The notes under the pieces: model-generated | Told to the model about the DNA's origin: nothing | The model's input: the letters and a program-made list of their open reading frames with translations, nothing else | Database searches by the model: none | Part shown: piece after piece, positions 25,915-34,993 of the stretch | How the letters are laid out: the number at the start of each line of letters is the position of its first letter | How positions within the stretch are numbered: position 1 is the first letter of the stretch | Origin: Luteirhabdus pelagi | GTDB taxonomy: Bacteria > Bacteroidota > Bacteroidia > Flavobacteriales > Flavobacteriaceae | DNA length: 64,000 nucleotides | Direction: 5' to 3' | Assembly (NCBI RefSeq): GCF_016827595.1 | Contig: NZ_JAECMS010000001.1 | Span: 186,001-250,000 of the forward strand | Translations under genes and position numbers: made by a program

Positions 25915-26481
25915 ATGGCCAACAGCGAACTACTTCATCAGATTAGCTATGCAAAAGCCTATCGCGAGAACCGACTTGGAGCCGCGAAATGGGTACTCGC
26001 AAATCCTGAAACCTTTGGGGAGTTGTTAGAATATTGCTACGATGACGATGACGAAAGAGCGTATAAAGCCACTTGGGTATTGGAATTTGTTTGTAAGGAA
26101 AAGTTGGATCTGCTCTATCCGCATTTCGATTACTTCTTCGAACACCTTCACACCCTTACTACCGATCAATCGCTTCGACCGATGGCTCATATTTGTGAAA
26201 TGATCGTACTGCAGTATTACAAAAAGAAAGAAACTTCTATTCAGAAGTGCTTCACGCCTTCACACAAGCAAAAAATGACAGAATGCTGTTTTGATTGGTT
26301 GATCAGTGACCAAAAAGTTGCCTGTCAAGTAAGGGCTATGACCTGTTTGCAGTATCTAGGCGCCGAAATAGATTGGGTTCACCCTGAGTTAAAAAACATT
26401 CTTCAACAAAACCTGCCTACTGGAAGTGCGGGCTATAAATCGAGGGGTAAAAAGATCCTGAAAAGCTTGTCGAAAAGCTAA
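25915..26481 (+). CDS. Conserved helical (HEAT-like) protein upstream of purB
   Basis: 188 residues, wholly helical, with repeated helix pairs (ENRLGAAKWVLANPETFGELLEYCYDDDDERAYKAT split over two helices; later CQVRAMTCLQYLGA) resembling HEAT/ARM repeats. No catalytic motif. In automatic annotation such proteins next to purB are sometimes labelled adenylosuccinate lyase, but nothing in it resembles that enzyme. Probably co-transcribed with the sirtuin gene; a promoter box separates it from purB. Confidence 0.8.
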   Translation: MANSELLHQISYAKAYRENRLGAAKWVLANPETFGELLEYCYDDDDERAYKATWVLEFVCKEKLDLLYPHFDYFFEHLHTLTTDQSLRPMAHICEMIVLQYYKKKETSIQKCFTPSHKQKMTECCFDWLISDQKVACQVRAMTCLQYLGAEIDWVHPELKNILQQNLPTGSAGYKSRGKKILKSLSKS

Positions 26482-26514
26482 GTGTTGCATATCAATTATA
26501 CCTCTTAAAATCAC

Positions 26515-26522
26515 TATCTTTG
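26515..26522 (+). promoter_or_regulatory. Bacteroidota -7 promoter box (TATCTTTG) for purB
   Basis: Exact TAnnTTTG match 38 nt before the purB start codon, in the gap after the HEAT-like gene. Confidence 0.65.
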
Positions 26523-26560
26523 CGGTTTTCAATTTGCAATAGCGACCAAAACCCTTTATT

Positions 26561-27904
26561 ATGTCGACCCACGCCCTTCAAGCCATTTCTCCCATCGACG
26601 GACGATATGCCTCCAAAACCGTATCCTTGGTACCTTATTTCTCGGAGGAAGCCTTAATTAAGTACCGAATTCAGGTTGAAGTTGAATATTTTATCGCCTT
26701 GGTAGAGCAGCCATTACCTCAGTTGAAGGATTTTGATAAAAGCCTTTTTGAAGACCTACGCAGCCTTTATAAAGATTTCTCTATTGAAGACGCGCAGACG
26801 GTGAAGGATACCGAAAAAGTGACCAACCACGACGTGAAGGCAGTTGAATATTTCATCAAAGGCAAGTTTGATGCGCTCGGGCTTCAGGAGTATAAGGAAT
26901 TTATTCATTTTGGGCTCACGTCGCAAGACATCAACAATACGGCGATTCCGTTATCGTTGAAAGAGGCGATGAATTCGGTGTACGTTCCGAATCTTTTGGA
27001 AGTGAAAGAGAAATTAGCGGAATTGGCAACCGACTGGGCCGAGGTTCCGATGCTGGCGCGAACACACGGACAGCCGGCTTCTCCCACACGATTAGGAAAG
27101 GAGATTTCGGTATTTGTCAATAGAATTGATGAGCAATTCGACTTATTAAACAATATTAAAAGTGCTGCGAAATTTGGTGGCGCTACCGGAAACTTCAACG
27201 CGCATAAAGTGGCGTATCCCGATATTGATTGGAAAGCATTTGGAACCAAGTTTGTTCAGGAGAAGTTGGGACTTCACCACTCCTTCCCTACGACTCAAAT
27301 TGAGCACTACGACCATATGGCGGCCTTGTTCGATTGTTTGAAACGCATCAATACTATCCTGATTGATTTGGATCGTGATATATGGACCTATGTATCGATG
27401 GATTATTTCAAGCAAAAAATCAAAAAAGGGGAAGTGGGTTCAAGTGCCATGCCGCATAAAGTGAACCCTATCGATTTTGAGAACAGCGAAGGAAATTTAG
27501 GTATTGCAAATGCTATTTTCGAACACCTATCGGGCAAGTTACCCATTAGTCGCTTACAGCGCGATCTTACCGACAGTACGGTATTACGAAACATCGGCGT
27601 GCCGATTGGTCATACCCTTATCGGATTGCAAAGCACCTTAAAAGGCTTGAACAAATTGTTATTGAACAGATCGAAGTTTGAGCAAGATCTTGAGAACAAT
27701 TGGGCCGTAGTAGCGGAAGCCATTCAAACCATTTTGCGACGGGAGAATTATCCCAATCCTTACGAAACCTTAAAAGGGTTGACGAGAACGAACGAAGCTA
27801 TCAATCAGACTTCGATTGCTGATTTTATAGAAACCTTGGAGGTATCGGAGGAAGTGAAGAAGGAAATGCGAGCGATTACGCCTGCCAATTATACTGGGAT
27901 ATAA
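26561..27904 (+). CDS. purB: Adenylosuccinate lyase
   Basis: Catalyses two steps of purine synthesis: release of fumarate from SAICAR and from adenylosuccinate. 447 residues. Fumarase/aspartase superfamily signature GSSAMPHKVNPIDFEN carries the catalytic Ser loop; ARTHGQPASPTRLGKE and TSQDINNTAIPLSLK are the other conserved regions. It has its own promoter and a terminator right after the stop. Confidence 0.96.
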   Translation: MSTHALQAISPIDGRYASKTVSLVPYFSEEALIKYRIQVEVEYFIALVEQPLPQLKDFDKSLFEDLRSLYKDFSIEDAQTVKDTEKVTNHDVKAVEYFIKGKFDALGLQEYKEFIHFGLTSQDINNTAIPLSLKEAMNSVYVPNLLEVKEKLAELATDWAEVPMLARTHGQPASPTRLGKEISVFVNRIDEQFDLLNNIKSAAKFGGATGNFNAHKVAYPDIDWKAFGTKFVQEKLGLHHSFPTTQIEHYDHMAALFDCLKRINTILIDLDRDIWTYVSMDYFKQKIKKGEVGSSAMPHKVNPIDFENSEGNLGIANAIFEHLSGKLPISRLQRDLTDSTVLRNIGVPIGHTLIGLQSTLKGLNKLLLNRSKFEQDLENNWAVVAEAIQTILRRENYPNPYETLKGLTRTNEAINQTSIADFIETLEVSEEVKKEMRAITPANYTGI

Positions 27905-27906
27905 AA

Positions 27907-27930
27907 AAAGCCTCTCCGAAGAAAGGCTTT
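27907..27930. terminator. Bidirectional rho-independent terminator
   Basis: A 7-bp stem (AAAGCCT with AGGCTTT) around a 10-nt loop, preceded by an A-run and followed by TTTCT. It can serve both purB (+) and the DUF4252 gene ending at 27951 (-). Confidence 0.75.
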
Positions 27931-27950
27931 CTAAACTATTTAAGGTTATA

Positions 27951-28535
27951 TTAATCTTCCGCTGGAAGGCTTATCTCTTGCCGCTTATCTCCTAGTTCCA
28001 GCATGTTTCCTACGCTCTTTAGTGAGGAGACGTCTACATCTCCTTTATCGATGGAACGCATCAATTGGATCATTTTATCGGGTTCCATATTATCGCCTAT
28101 TAGTCGGAAAACGGCAAACCCTCGTTCATTGTCGCTGGCGAACACGATCAATTCATCGATTGCATCTTCTTCCCCTACATATTTAAGGGTTGCACCACGC
28201 TTATTGGAGCCCATTTTCAGAAGTGTTTTATACTCTTCTCCTTTTAGAATTTCCTTCAGCTTATCGCGTTCGGCTGAGTAATCGGTTCCGGTGGAATCAT
28301 CCTTAATCGGGAAGGCCACTACATTAATTTTGTGGACCGTTTCCAGTACGGCTCGTTCCTCTGGTGAAAAGTTGCTGTTTTCGGATTCTAGCAAGCTTGT
28401 GGCAATATCTACTTTTAGAAAGGCATTGTCGTCTTGCTTTTCAACCAGGTATTCCTGCAGCGATTGTTGGTCGCTACAGGAAAACAAGGCTAAAAGGCTT
28501 GCAGTTAGTGGAATTAGTAGTCGGATAAGTGTCAT
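27951..28535 (-). CDS. DUF4252 lipoprotein
   Basis: 194 residues, lipoprotein signal (SLLALFSCSDQ) and a DUF4252 domain: LKVDIATSLLE, VHKINVVAFPI, LKEILKGEEYKTLLKMG and FRLIGDNMEPDKMIQLM. Function unknown; DUF4252 proteins are typical Bacteroidota envelope proteins encoded beside ECF sigma genes. Last gene of the sigma operon, 1 nt after its paralogue. Confidence 0.85.
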   Translation of the reverse strand: MTLIRLLIPLTASLLALFSCSDQQSLQEYLVEKQDDNAFLKVDIATSLLESENSNFSPEERAVLETVHKINVVAFPIKDDSTGTDYSAERDKLKEILKGEEYKTLLKMGSNKRGATLKYVGEEDAIDELIVFASDNERGFAVFRLIGDNMEPDKMIQLMRSIDKGDVDVSSLKSVGNMLELGDKRQEISLPAED

Positions 28536-28536
28536 A

Positions 28537-29070
28537 TTAATTCTTTTTATCGATATTCTTTAATTGGTCACTTCCCGGCACATCGAGATCTTTTGTAAGC
28601 TGCGATACCTTTTTCAGGTCTATATTTCCTGTGATGCTCATAATAACGGTTTGGGTTTTTCCTTCCAATTCGCCTGTTAGGTGCATAAGCAGTTCACTTA
28701 CAAAATTATCGTTTTTCCCTTCTCTCGAATAAAACTTCACATTCTTGCCGTCATCCTTCACTCGCATCAATTCGGAGAGCTTGGAGTTTTGGGAAACATA
28801 ATCCTTTACGGCCAGATCCATTTCAGCGGCTACGGAAGGATTATCGGTAGTGAAAATCTTTATGTTTTCTAAGCTATTGATTAGGGAAAGATATTCCTTC
28901 ACCTCGGGATCGTCGGAATCGAAATCCATTTTGCTTAATAGCTTGAACATATTTTTGGTGGCTACGAAGGAAGTCACATCGTCCTGATCCTCGAATCGGT
29001 CGAAGGCGTTTTGAGAGATCCCTGTGAAGGACAGTAGCCCAACGATTGCTATGATTGCTAACTTTTTCAT
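28537..29070 (-). CDS. DUF4252 protein, secreted paralogue
   Basis: 177 residues with a cleavable signal (VGLLSFTGISQN) rather than a lipobox. The DUF4252 pattern is present: MDFDSDDPEVKEYLSLINSLENIKIFTT, VKDDGKNVKFYSREG and ITGNIDLKKVSQLTKDLDV. It is a paralogue of the lipoprotein downstream. A secreted/lipidated pair under one ECF sigma factor suggests they act together at the envelope, which is inference. Confidence 0.85.
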   Translation of the reverse strand: MKKLAIIAIVGLLSFTGISQNAFDRFEDQDDVTSFVATKNMFKLLSKMDFDSDDPEVKEYLSLINSLENIKIFTTDNPSVAAEMDLAVKDYVSQNSKLSELMRVKDDGKNVKFYSREGKNDNFVSELLMHLTGELEGKTQTVIMSITGNIDLKKVSQLTKDLDVPGSDQLKNIDKKN

Positions 29071-29093
29071 TTTTATAAGTGTTTAAGTAAGGG

Positions 29094-29534
29094 TTATTTT
29101 AAAATTTTCTTTGTCGTGGTATTGAATTCGTCGATGTAGGTAAGCTCTTCCGCACCTTCATTAAAGTTCATCGAGATTTGCTGAAGGGCTGCCTTTGTTT
29201 TTTCAAAAGCTGCCAAGGCTTCTTGCTCTTCTTGCGTGAGACCTTGATTAGTATTTGTGAAGACATATCCTGCGACTCCGATAGCGATAACAGCCGAGGC
29301 TGCGATGCTAAGCCACCACCGTCGTTGCGCAATCAACGGTTTGGGCAATTCAATTTCTTTTTGCGAACGCTCTTGACGTGCTTGCTCGAACGCTTGGAAC
29401 ATAGGAGCGTAACTTTCCAAATGCGGTGCTACGGTTCCGTTCGAGAAATACTCTCGAAGCTGCTGTTCCTCTTGTATGGTTGTAGTGCCTTCGAAGTAGG
29501 CATCCAACAACATTTCAATTTTATTTGATTCCAT
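29094..29534 (-). CDS. Single-pass membrane protein, probable anti-sigma-like regulator
   Basis: 146 residues: a cytoplasmic N-terminus (MLLDAYFEGTTTIQEEQQLREYF, like the short anti-sigma helices of Bacteroidota), a transmembrane helix (WWLSIAASAVIAIGVAGYVF) and a ~60-residue helical periplasmic part. It overlaps the sigma gene by 14 nt and follows it, the arrangement expected of an anti-sigma factor. No recognised zinc-binding anti-sigma motif, so the role is inferred from architecture and position. Confidence 0.75.
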   Translation of the reverse strand: MESNKIEMLLDAYFEGTTTIQEEQQLREYFSNGTVAPHLESYAPMFQAFEQARQERSQKEIELPKPLIAQRRWWLSIAASAVIAIGVAGYVFTNTNQGLTQEEQEALAAFEKTKAALQQISMNFNEGAEELTYIDEFNTTTKKILK

Positions 29535-30027
29535 AGTTGTATTGTTTTTTTAACGCTTCCCGAACGGTCTTACGTGCTCTGGAAAGATTTACGCGTATAG
29601 CGGTTTCATTACTATCCAACATTTTGGCGATTTCGGCAAACTCATACTGCTCTACATCTCGTAACTGCAGTACAATTCGCTGTGTTTCCGGTAAGGTTTC
29701 CATAATCTCGAAAACCATATTTACTCCATCGCGTGCTTCTACTTTTCGTTCCACATTATCGCTATGCTCATAATTTGAGTGTACGATCTTTAGGTTTCCT
29801 GCCTGCTTCGAGCGAAGTCGATCCAAACAATAATTCTTAGTCATCGTGACCGCAAATGCCTCTGGGTTGTCGTATTTTGAGATTTTTTGTTTTCCTTTCC
29901 ATAATTTCAAATACACTTCCTGAACAGCATCTTCTGCCTCATCACGGGACACAAGAATTCTTTTCGCAAGCCGAAACAGCTTATCCTTATAGGGCATTAC
30001 CGTTTTTAAAAATTCGCTTTGTGTCAT
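29521..30027 (-). CDS. ECF-type RNA polymerase sigma factor
   Basis: 168 residues. Sigma region 2 (LFRLAKRILVSRDEAEDAVQEVYLKLWK) and region 4 (LPETQRIVLQLRDVEQYEFAEIAKMLDS, then VNLSRARKTVREAL) are clear. It directs RNA polymerase to a small regulon in response to an envelope signal. First gene of a four-gene operon with the anti-sigma-like protein and two DUF4252 proteins, probably autoregulated. Confidence 0.92.
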   Translation of the reverse strand: MTQSEFLKTVMPYKDKLFRLAKRILVSRDEAEDAVQEVYLKLWKGKQKISKYDNPEAFAVTMTKNYCLDRLRSKQAGNLKIVHSNYEHSDNVERKVEARDGVNMVFEIMETLPETQRIVLQLRDVEQYEFAEIAKMLDSNETAIRVNLSRARKTVREALKKQYNYGIK

Positions 30028-30187
30028 TTTGGTGGTTGTTTCAGAAACCTTTTAAGGTCGCTTCTACAATTACGACGAACCACATGCCTATTTGTTACAT
30101 CGCAATTTCAAGGCAAGTATTACAATAAAGAAATAAATTGGTAGTTTTACGCATAGATTACCCTTAATAGCTTAATTCCACAGTATT

Positions 30188-31582
30188 TTGAAAAAGAAAC
30201 TCGTTTTACTCCTTCTCGTTGTTAGTACACTCTTCACATCATGTTTTGAAGACAACGACGATACCATAGCTTCCGCGTCAACGCAAGATATTCAGGATTT
30301 TATATATCGCGGGCTCAATTTCTTCTACCTCTATAAAAGCGATACCCCAGAACTGGCGAATGATGCTTTTTCGAATGAAACTGAAAAAAATGATTTTTTA
30401 AATTCTTTCGAAACACCAGAATCCCTATTCGACTATTTGAAATCGGATCAGGATCGATTCAGCATCCTGGTACCGGACTATATTGAATTGGAAAACTCCC
30501 TGAATGGTATTTCCCTAAGTAACGGAATGGAGTTCGGACTTGTTTTCGAGCCCAACAGCGACACTAATTTGTTTGGGTATGTTCGATACGTACTACCCAA
30601 TACAGATGCAGAAGCCAAGAACGTGATGCGGGGAATGATCTTTACCACAGTAGATGGCGAACAGCTAACCGTGAATAATAGAGTTGAATTGCTTTCACGC
30701 GATAGCTATACTATTGGATTGGCCGACTACGATGGCAATACCCTAACGCCTACCGGCGAAACTATAGCGCTAACAAAACAGCAGTATACCGAGAATCCTG
30801 TCTTCATAGCTGAAACCTTAACCGTGGATGGAATAAAAGTCGGCTATTTGATGTACAATTCCTTTACCCGCGATTTCGACAGTGAACTAAATGCTGCTTT
30901 TGCCCAATTCCAGGCAGAAGGTGTAAATGAGTTGGTTCTCGACCTGCGATATAATGGCGGTGGAGCGGTTGAAACAGCGGTTGACCTTTGTAGTATGATT
31001 ACGGGACAATTTAATGGAGATATTCTGTATACGGAGGAATGGAATGCCGATAGACAACAGCAATATGCCGAACCAGGGGTTTTCGATTCGTCGATTAGCA
31101 ATGAGGAAGCTATCAATAGTCTTCAGTTAATGAACCTATATGTTCTAGCCACACGCAATACTGCATCTGCAAGTGAACTGGTCATAAATGGTCTGAACCC
31201 TTATATCAATGTAACTCAAGTGGGCACCAATACACGAGGTAAGTATCAGGCCTCTTTCATTTTATATGATGCACCAGCGCCTAATTTTTCTCGTAGCGAA
31301 GCAAATCCTGGCCATACCTACGCCATGCTTCCTTTGGTATTTAAAACGGCAAATAGTGTGGGTAATACCGACTATGACGATGGCCTAGAGCCCGATTTTG
31401 GCATAGGTGAGGACTATACCAACCTTGGAACATTGGGTAGTCCGAATGAGCCTTTGTTGGAAGCCGCATTAGGAATAATTACCGGTAGAAGGCCATCGAT
31501 TTCACAACCTTCCTACCTAACTGAACTTGAAGGCCGAAAATCGCTCCTACCGGATTATCAAATTATGTGGGCAGAGAAATAA
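30188..31582 (+). CDS. S41 family (C-terminal processing-type) peptidase lipoprotein
   Basis: 464 residues with a lipoprotein signal (STLFTSCFED). The S41 core is visible: VLDLRYNGGGAVETAVDL, then ATRNTASASELVINGL with the catalytic Ser, and VGTNTRGKYQ with the Lys. A degenerate PDZ-like region (LSNGMEFGLVFEP to GEQLTVNNR) precedes it. The start is a TTG at 30188, which places the signal peptide correctly; no ATG is available upstream in frame. Likely a periplasm-facing serine protease; the substrate is unknown. Confidence 0.88.
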   Translation: MKKKLVLLLLVVSTLFTSCFEDNDDTIASASTQDIQDFIYRGLNFFYLYKSDTPELANDAFSNETEKNDFLNSFETPESLFDYLKSDQDRFSILVPDYIELENSLNGISLSNGMEFGLVFEPNSDTNLFGYVRYVLPNTDAEAKNVMRGMIFTTVDGEQLTVNNRVELLSRDSYTIGLADYDGNTLTPTGETIALTKQQYTENPVFIAETLTVDGIKVGYLMYNSFTRDFDSELNAAFAQFQAEGVNELVLDLRYNGGGAVETAVDLCSMITGQFNGDILYTEEWNADRQQQYAEPGVFDSSISNEEAINSLQLMNLYVLATRNTASASELVINGLNPYINVTQVGTNTRGKYQASFILYDAPAPNFSRSEANPGHTYAMLPLVFKTANSVGNTDYDDGLEPDFGIGEDYTNLGTLGSPNEPLLEAALGIITGRRPSISQPSYLTELEGRKSLLPDYQIMWAEK

Positions 31583-31586
31583 GTTT

Positions 31587-33512
31587 CTAAAACTGAAACG
31601 TTACGCCCAATCGCACATTTCTTCCTCTGGTTTGATAGCGATACAATTCTTCATATGCTGAATTGAAGATATTTTCGATACCGAACGTAACCGTCATCAC
31701 TTCGTTTATAGGGTGGGAAACGTTGGCGTTCAACAAACTGAAGGCATCCAACGTCGTAATTTCCTGTTCAAAGGTATCTGGATTGAAGAAACTGTCTTCC
31801 CTATCGCTAACATACTGAAACGTAAGTCCGAATTGTGTTTTCTGTTGAAGCGAATAGCCGAAGGATGCATTTACTTTGTGCTTTGGAATACGCAATGCGA
31901 AGCGTTTGTCTGGTTGGGTGAAGGTGTAGTTCGCCTGAAAATTCAATACTTCAAAAAAAGTATTGGCAACCTCTACTTCCACCCCATCGGTCTGAAAAGT
32001 TTCATCGATATTTCGATATTGGGAAATGCCTATTTCAGGATCTACAGAAACGAAATCTATATAATCGCTCGATTCCCGATTGAAATACAAGGCACTAAAA
32101 CGAAATCCATTTTCTCCCGAAAGCTCAACGCCCCCTTCAATCGTTCTGTTTTCCTCGGGTAACAATTCGAGGTTTCCATATAGCGGATCGTACAGTTGGT
32201 ATAGTGAAGGCGTGATATAGGCGGTACTATACGAGCCCAGTATTTTATAATCAAGCGCTTCCGTTTCAACCAAAAAAGAAGGATTCACATTATATACAAA
32301 TTTGCTATCGTATTCGCTATGATTGTTCAGTCGAACCCCAGCATTCAGCTGTAATCCAAAATCGGTTTCATACAACACATTTAGATACGGATCGATAATG
32401 TTGAAATTGGCTTCTTCTTCATCCAACGCCTGTACAAAGTCGGTTTCGCCAAACGGAATCGTGAACGTATTCACACTGCTCAAATTCACATTCAATCCAA
32501 CCAACACGCTAAAATTGGAACTGAACTGATGGTTCAAATACGTATCCATACTATACACATCGCTTTCATATTTTGCAGGAAATCCCGATTCAATTTCACG
32601 CTCCAACCACGTAAAGCTATCGTTAAAGACATACGTTCCATTTTTATAGCGCCATTCGAAGTGACCACCAGTTTTCAACTGCTTTGTAATACTTCTATGC
32701 TCGGCATCGGTATAGCTAAAATCGTCAAAACCTGCCTTAAACTCATCGAAACTGAAGAATTGCGACATCACCACATCATCAGAAAAACGATAGCCAACAT
32801 TAATTCTTCCGTTAAAACGATTAAACACATCGCTCTCGAAAGCTTCTTCACCCTCCGGAGCAGCAATTGCAGAAAGACCATCGGTATATCGATTTCCAAA
32901 TTGTGCATTATAGAAACAACCACCCAAACGACCATTTACCGAAGCGCTATTTGTAAACTGCTGAAGCCTATACGAATCGCTTTCTGCCGATTGGTTGGTT
33001 CCTACCATACTGCTAAAGGTTGCGCTGATAGGCTTTTTAGCTGCTTTTTTGGTGGTGATATTGATAACGGCCGTTCCAGCACCACTTCCATACAATACAC
33101 TGCTCGCACCTTTAATGATCTCGATTTTCTCGATGGTTTCTGTGGGAATCAGCCGAAGATCGTAATCATTTGCAATTTGAGACGCATCGGTTAGCGGTAC
33201 GCCATCGACCATAATAACGACCTGTCGATTTCGTCCGCCACGAATATAGTAGGCCAAATTCTGACCGTCGTTACTACGCGCACCATTGATTTCGATACCG
33301 GAAACCTGATTTAAAAGACTGGCAACAGACATCCCTGCATTTTGCTGAAGCGTTTCTTTGGAAATGGTGGTCACCACCTTCCCGCTGCTCTTCCGAGGCC
33401 GCTCGACCTTGGCGTCGATATAGACCGAATCTAGGGATTGAACTGGTTTTTCTTGTGCATAAAAGGGTAGCCCTGCACAAAGGGCACTGATTAGAAATAG
33501 TGTTTTCTTCAT
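31587..33512 (-). CDS. btuB: TonB-dependent outer-membrane receptor, probable cobalamin importer
   Basis: 641 residues. Signal peptide to FYAQ, TonB box region LDSVYIDA, a plug domain (LLNQVSGIEINGARSNDG, IRGGRNRQVVIMVDGVPL, IEIIKGASSVLYGSGAGTAVINI) and a 22-strand-type barrel ending NVRLGVTFQF. BtuB-type size. The cobalamin riboswitch just upstream on the same strand and the divergent btuFCD genes identify vitamin B12 or another corrinoid as the likely cargo. Its 3' end faces the S41 peptidase gene with 4 nt between stops. Confidence 0.9.
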   Translation of the reverse strand: MKKTLFLISALCAGLPFYAQEKPVQSLDSVYIDAKVERPRKSSGKVVTTISKETLQQNAGMSVASLLNQVSGIEINGARSNDGQNLAYYIRGGRNRQVVIMVDGVPLTDASQIANDYDLRLIPTETIEKIEIIKGASSVLYGSGAGTAVINITTKKAAKKPISATFSSMVGTNQSAESDSYRLQQFTNSASVNGRLGGCFYNAQFGNRYTDGLSAIAAPEGEEAFESDVFNRFNGRINVGYRFSDDVVMSQFFSFDEFKAGFDDFSYTDAEHRSITKQLKTGGHFEWRYKNGTYVFNDSFTWLEREIESGFPAKYESDVYSMDTYLNHQFSSNFSVLVGLNVNLSSVNTFTIPFGETDFVQALDEEEANFNIIDPYLNVLYETDFGLQLNAGVRLNNHSEYDSKFVYNVNPSFLVETEALDYKILGSYSTAYITPSLYQLYDPLYGNLELLPEENRTIEGGVELSGENGFRFSALYFNRESSDYIDFVSVDPEIGISQYRNIDETFQTDGVEVEVANTFFEVLNFQANYTFTQPDKRFALRIPKHKVNASFGYSLQQKTQFGLTFQYVSDREDSFFNPDTFEQEITTLDAFSLLNANVSHPINEVMTVTFGIENIFNSAYEELYRYQTRGRNVRLGVTFQF

Positions 33513-33611
33513 CTAAAAGTGAATAAAACGGAAAAAATAGATAGACAGTCAGAAACCCGAAAGCTTCCTCATTCGCCTAAACCTTTGTCCCGAAAGTTTG
33601 ACATTTATTAG

Positions 33612-33795
33612 TGGACTCTTGGCAGGTCTCCTGGCTCGCCCTTGGTGCACCTTCCCGTTCCGAACATTCAGAACAGTGGTTGAAGAAACACAAATTCGCT
33701 ATCGCGAATCGGCTTACAGTTGCGGGAACAGCTCCGGTTTTTCACCGGATTCCCTTTTCAGTGCAATTCCTATTCTGAAATTGCACACCAAAATC
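33612..33795 (-). ncRNA. Cobalamin (vitamin B12) riboswitch upstream of btuB
   Basis: On the minus strand the region contains the B12 box AGCCAGGAGACCTGCC (33622-33637) and, 5' of it, the conserved core with GGGAATCCGGTG, AACCGGAGCTG and CCCGCAACTGTAAGCCG (about 33709-33755). These are the hallmark elements of the cobalamin aptamer. It lies in the leader of btuB, about 100 nt before the start codon, and should shut off expression when cobalamin is plentiful. Boundaries are approximate. It fills most of the otherwise gene-free stretch 33513-33856. Confidence 0.95.
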
Positions 33796-33801
33796 CGACG
33801 C

Positions 33802-33809
33802 AAATATAA
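33802..33809 (-). promoter_or_regulatory. -7 promoter box (TATATTTG) for the riboswitch-btuB transcript
   Basis: TATATTTG on the minus strand, an exact TAnnTTTG match, placed just before the 5' end of the riboswitch. Confidence 0.6.
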
Positions 33810-33856
33810 AATTTTCCGAACGATAGCTGACCGAATAAAAACCGTTATTTTTGGGC

Positions 33857-34993
33857 ATGCGAAAAATCTACTTCACCTTCGTAATTGCCTTCCTATTTAT
33901 AGGCTGTAAGGAAAAACCATCTAAAGACCAATCGGAAGCAACGGTAACCGAATCGTTTACGGTAACATATGCGGAGGGTTTTTCAGTTACACAAAAGAAG
34001 GGATACAAAGTGCTTACCATCCACAGTCCGTGGCCTGGAGCAGATGTTGAATATCGCTATGCCTTGGTTGAAAAAGGTGACAGCATTGATGATGAAGAAG
34101 ACTTCGATGCAGTGTTGGAAACGCCTGTAACAGATGTAGTGGTGACCTCAACTACTCATATCCCCTCTTTGGAAATGTTGGGTGAAACGGAGCGTTTGGT
34201 TGGCTTCCCCAACTTAGATTATATTTCAAGTGAAGAAACTCGAAAACGAATAGCCGATGGGCAGGTAAAAGAATTAGGCAAAAATGAAAGCCTAAACACA
34301 GAAGTACTGATCGATTTAGCACCTGACGCCGTCGTTACCTTCGCCGTGGAAAGTGCCAATAAAACTGTGGCGACGATTGAAAAAACGGGTATTCCGGTTT
34401 TGTACAATGCCGATTGGACCGAAACCCATCCGTTGGGAAAAGCGGAATGGATCAAGTTTTTCGGTTTGTTATTTAACAAGGAAAAACAAGCGGATAGCAT
34501 TTTTACAAAGATTGAAACCGAATATCTAGCAGCAAAAAAACTCGCACAGCAGGCTAGCGAAGCCCCTACCGTCATGGCCGGCGCTATGTATAAGGATGTA
34601 TGGTACTTGCCGCAGGGCGATAGTTGGGCCGCTCAATTTATAGAAGATGCTAAAGGCGGTTATCTCTGGGCCAAAAGTGAAGGTTCGGGCAGTTTGTCTT
34701 TAAACCTTGAATCGGTGTTGGAAAAAGCCAAAAATGCCGATATCTGGATCGCCCCTGGACAATATGACCACATGGGCCGCTTGTCGGAAGCACATGAAGT
34801 GTATGCTCAGTTTAAGGCGTTTCAAGAAAATCGGGTATATAATTATACGGCGAACAAAGGTGAAACAGGTGGTGTTATTTACTATGAATTGGCTCCAAAC
34901 AGACCCGATTTAGTACTGAAAGATCTTATAAAAATCTTTCATCCTTCCCTCCTTCCGGATTACAAACTGTATTTTTTTAGTCAACTGAAATAA
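33857..34993 (+). CDS. btuF: ABC transporter substrate-binding lipoprotein, probable BtuF
   Basis: 378 residues from the ATG at 33857, with signal and lipobox (IAFLFIGCKE). A cluster A-II periplasmic-binding fold: LVGFPNLDYISSEETRKRIADG, ESLNTEVLIDLAPDAVVTF, TGIPVLYNADWTETHPLG and NADIWIAPGQYDHM. It captures a corrinoid or siderophore-like ligand for BtuCD. An in-frame TTG 6 nt earlier is unlikely to be the start. Its stop overlaps the btuC start by one base (TAATG). Divergent from the riboswitch-controlled receptor, and not itself on the riboswitch strand. Confidence 0.85.
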   Translation: MRKIYFTFVIAFLFIGCKEKPSKDQSEATVTESFTVTYAEGFSVTQKKGYKVLTIHSPWPGADVEYRYALVEKGDSIDDEEDFDAVLETPVTDVVVTSTTHIPSLEMLGETERLVGFPNLDYISSEETRKRIADGQVKELGKNESLNTEVLIDLAPDAVVTFAVESANKTVATIEKTGIPVLYNADWTETHPLGKAEWIKFFGLLFNKEKQADSIFTKIETEYLAAKKLAQQASEAPTVMAGAMYKDVWYLPQGDSWAAQFIEDAKGGYLWAKSEGSGSLSLNLESVLEKAKNADIWIAPGQYDHMGRLSEAHEVYAQFKAFQENRVYNYTANKGETGGVIYYELAPNRPDLVLKDLIKIFHPSLLPDYKLYFFSQLK

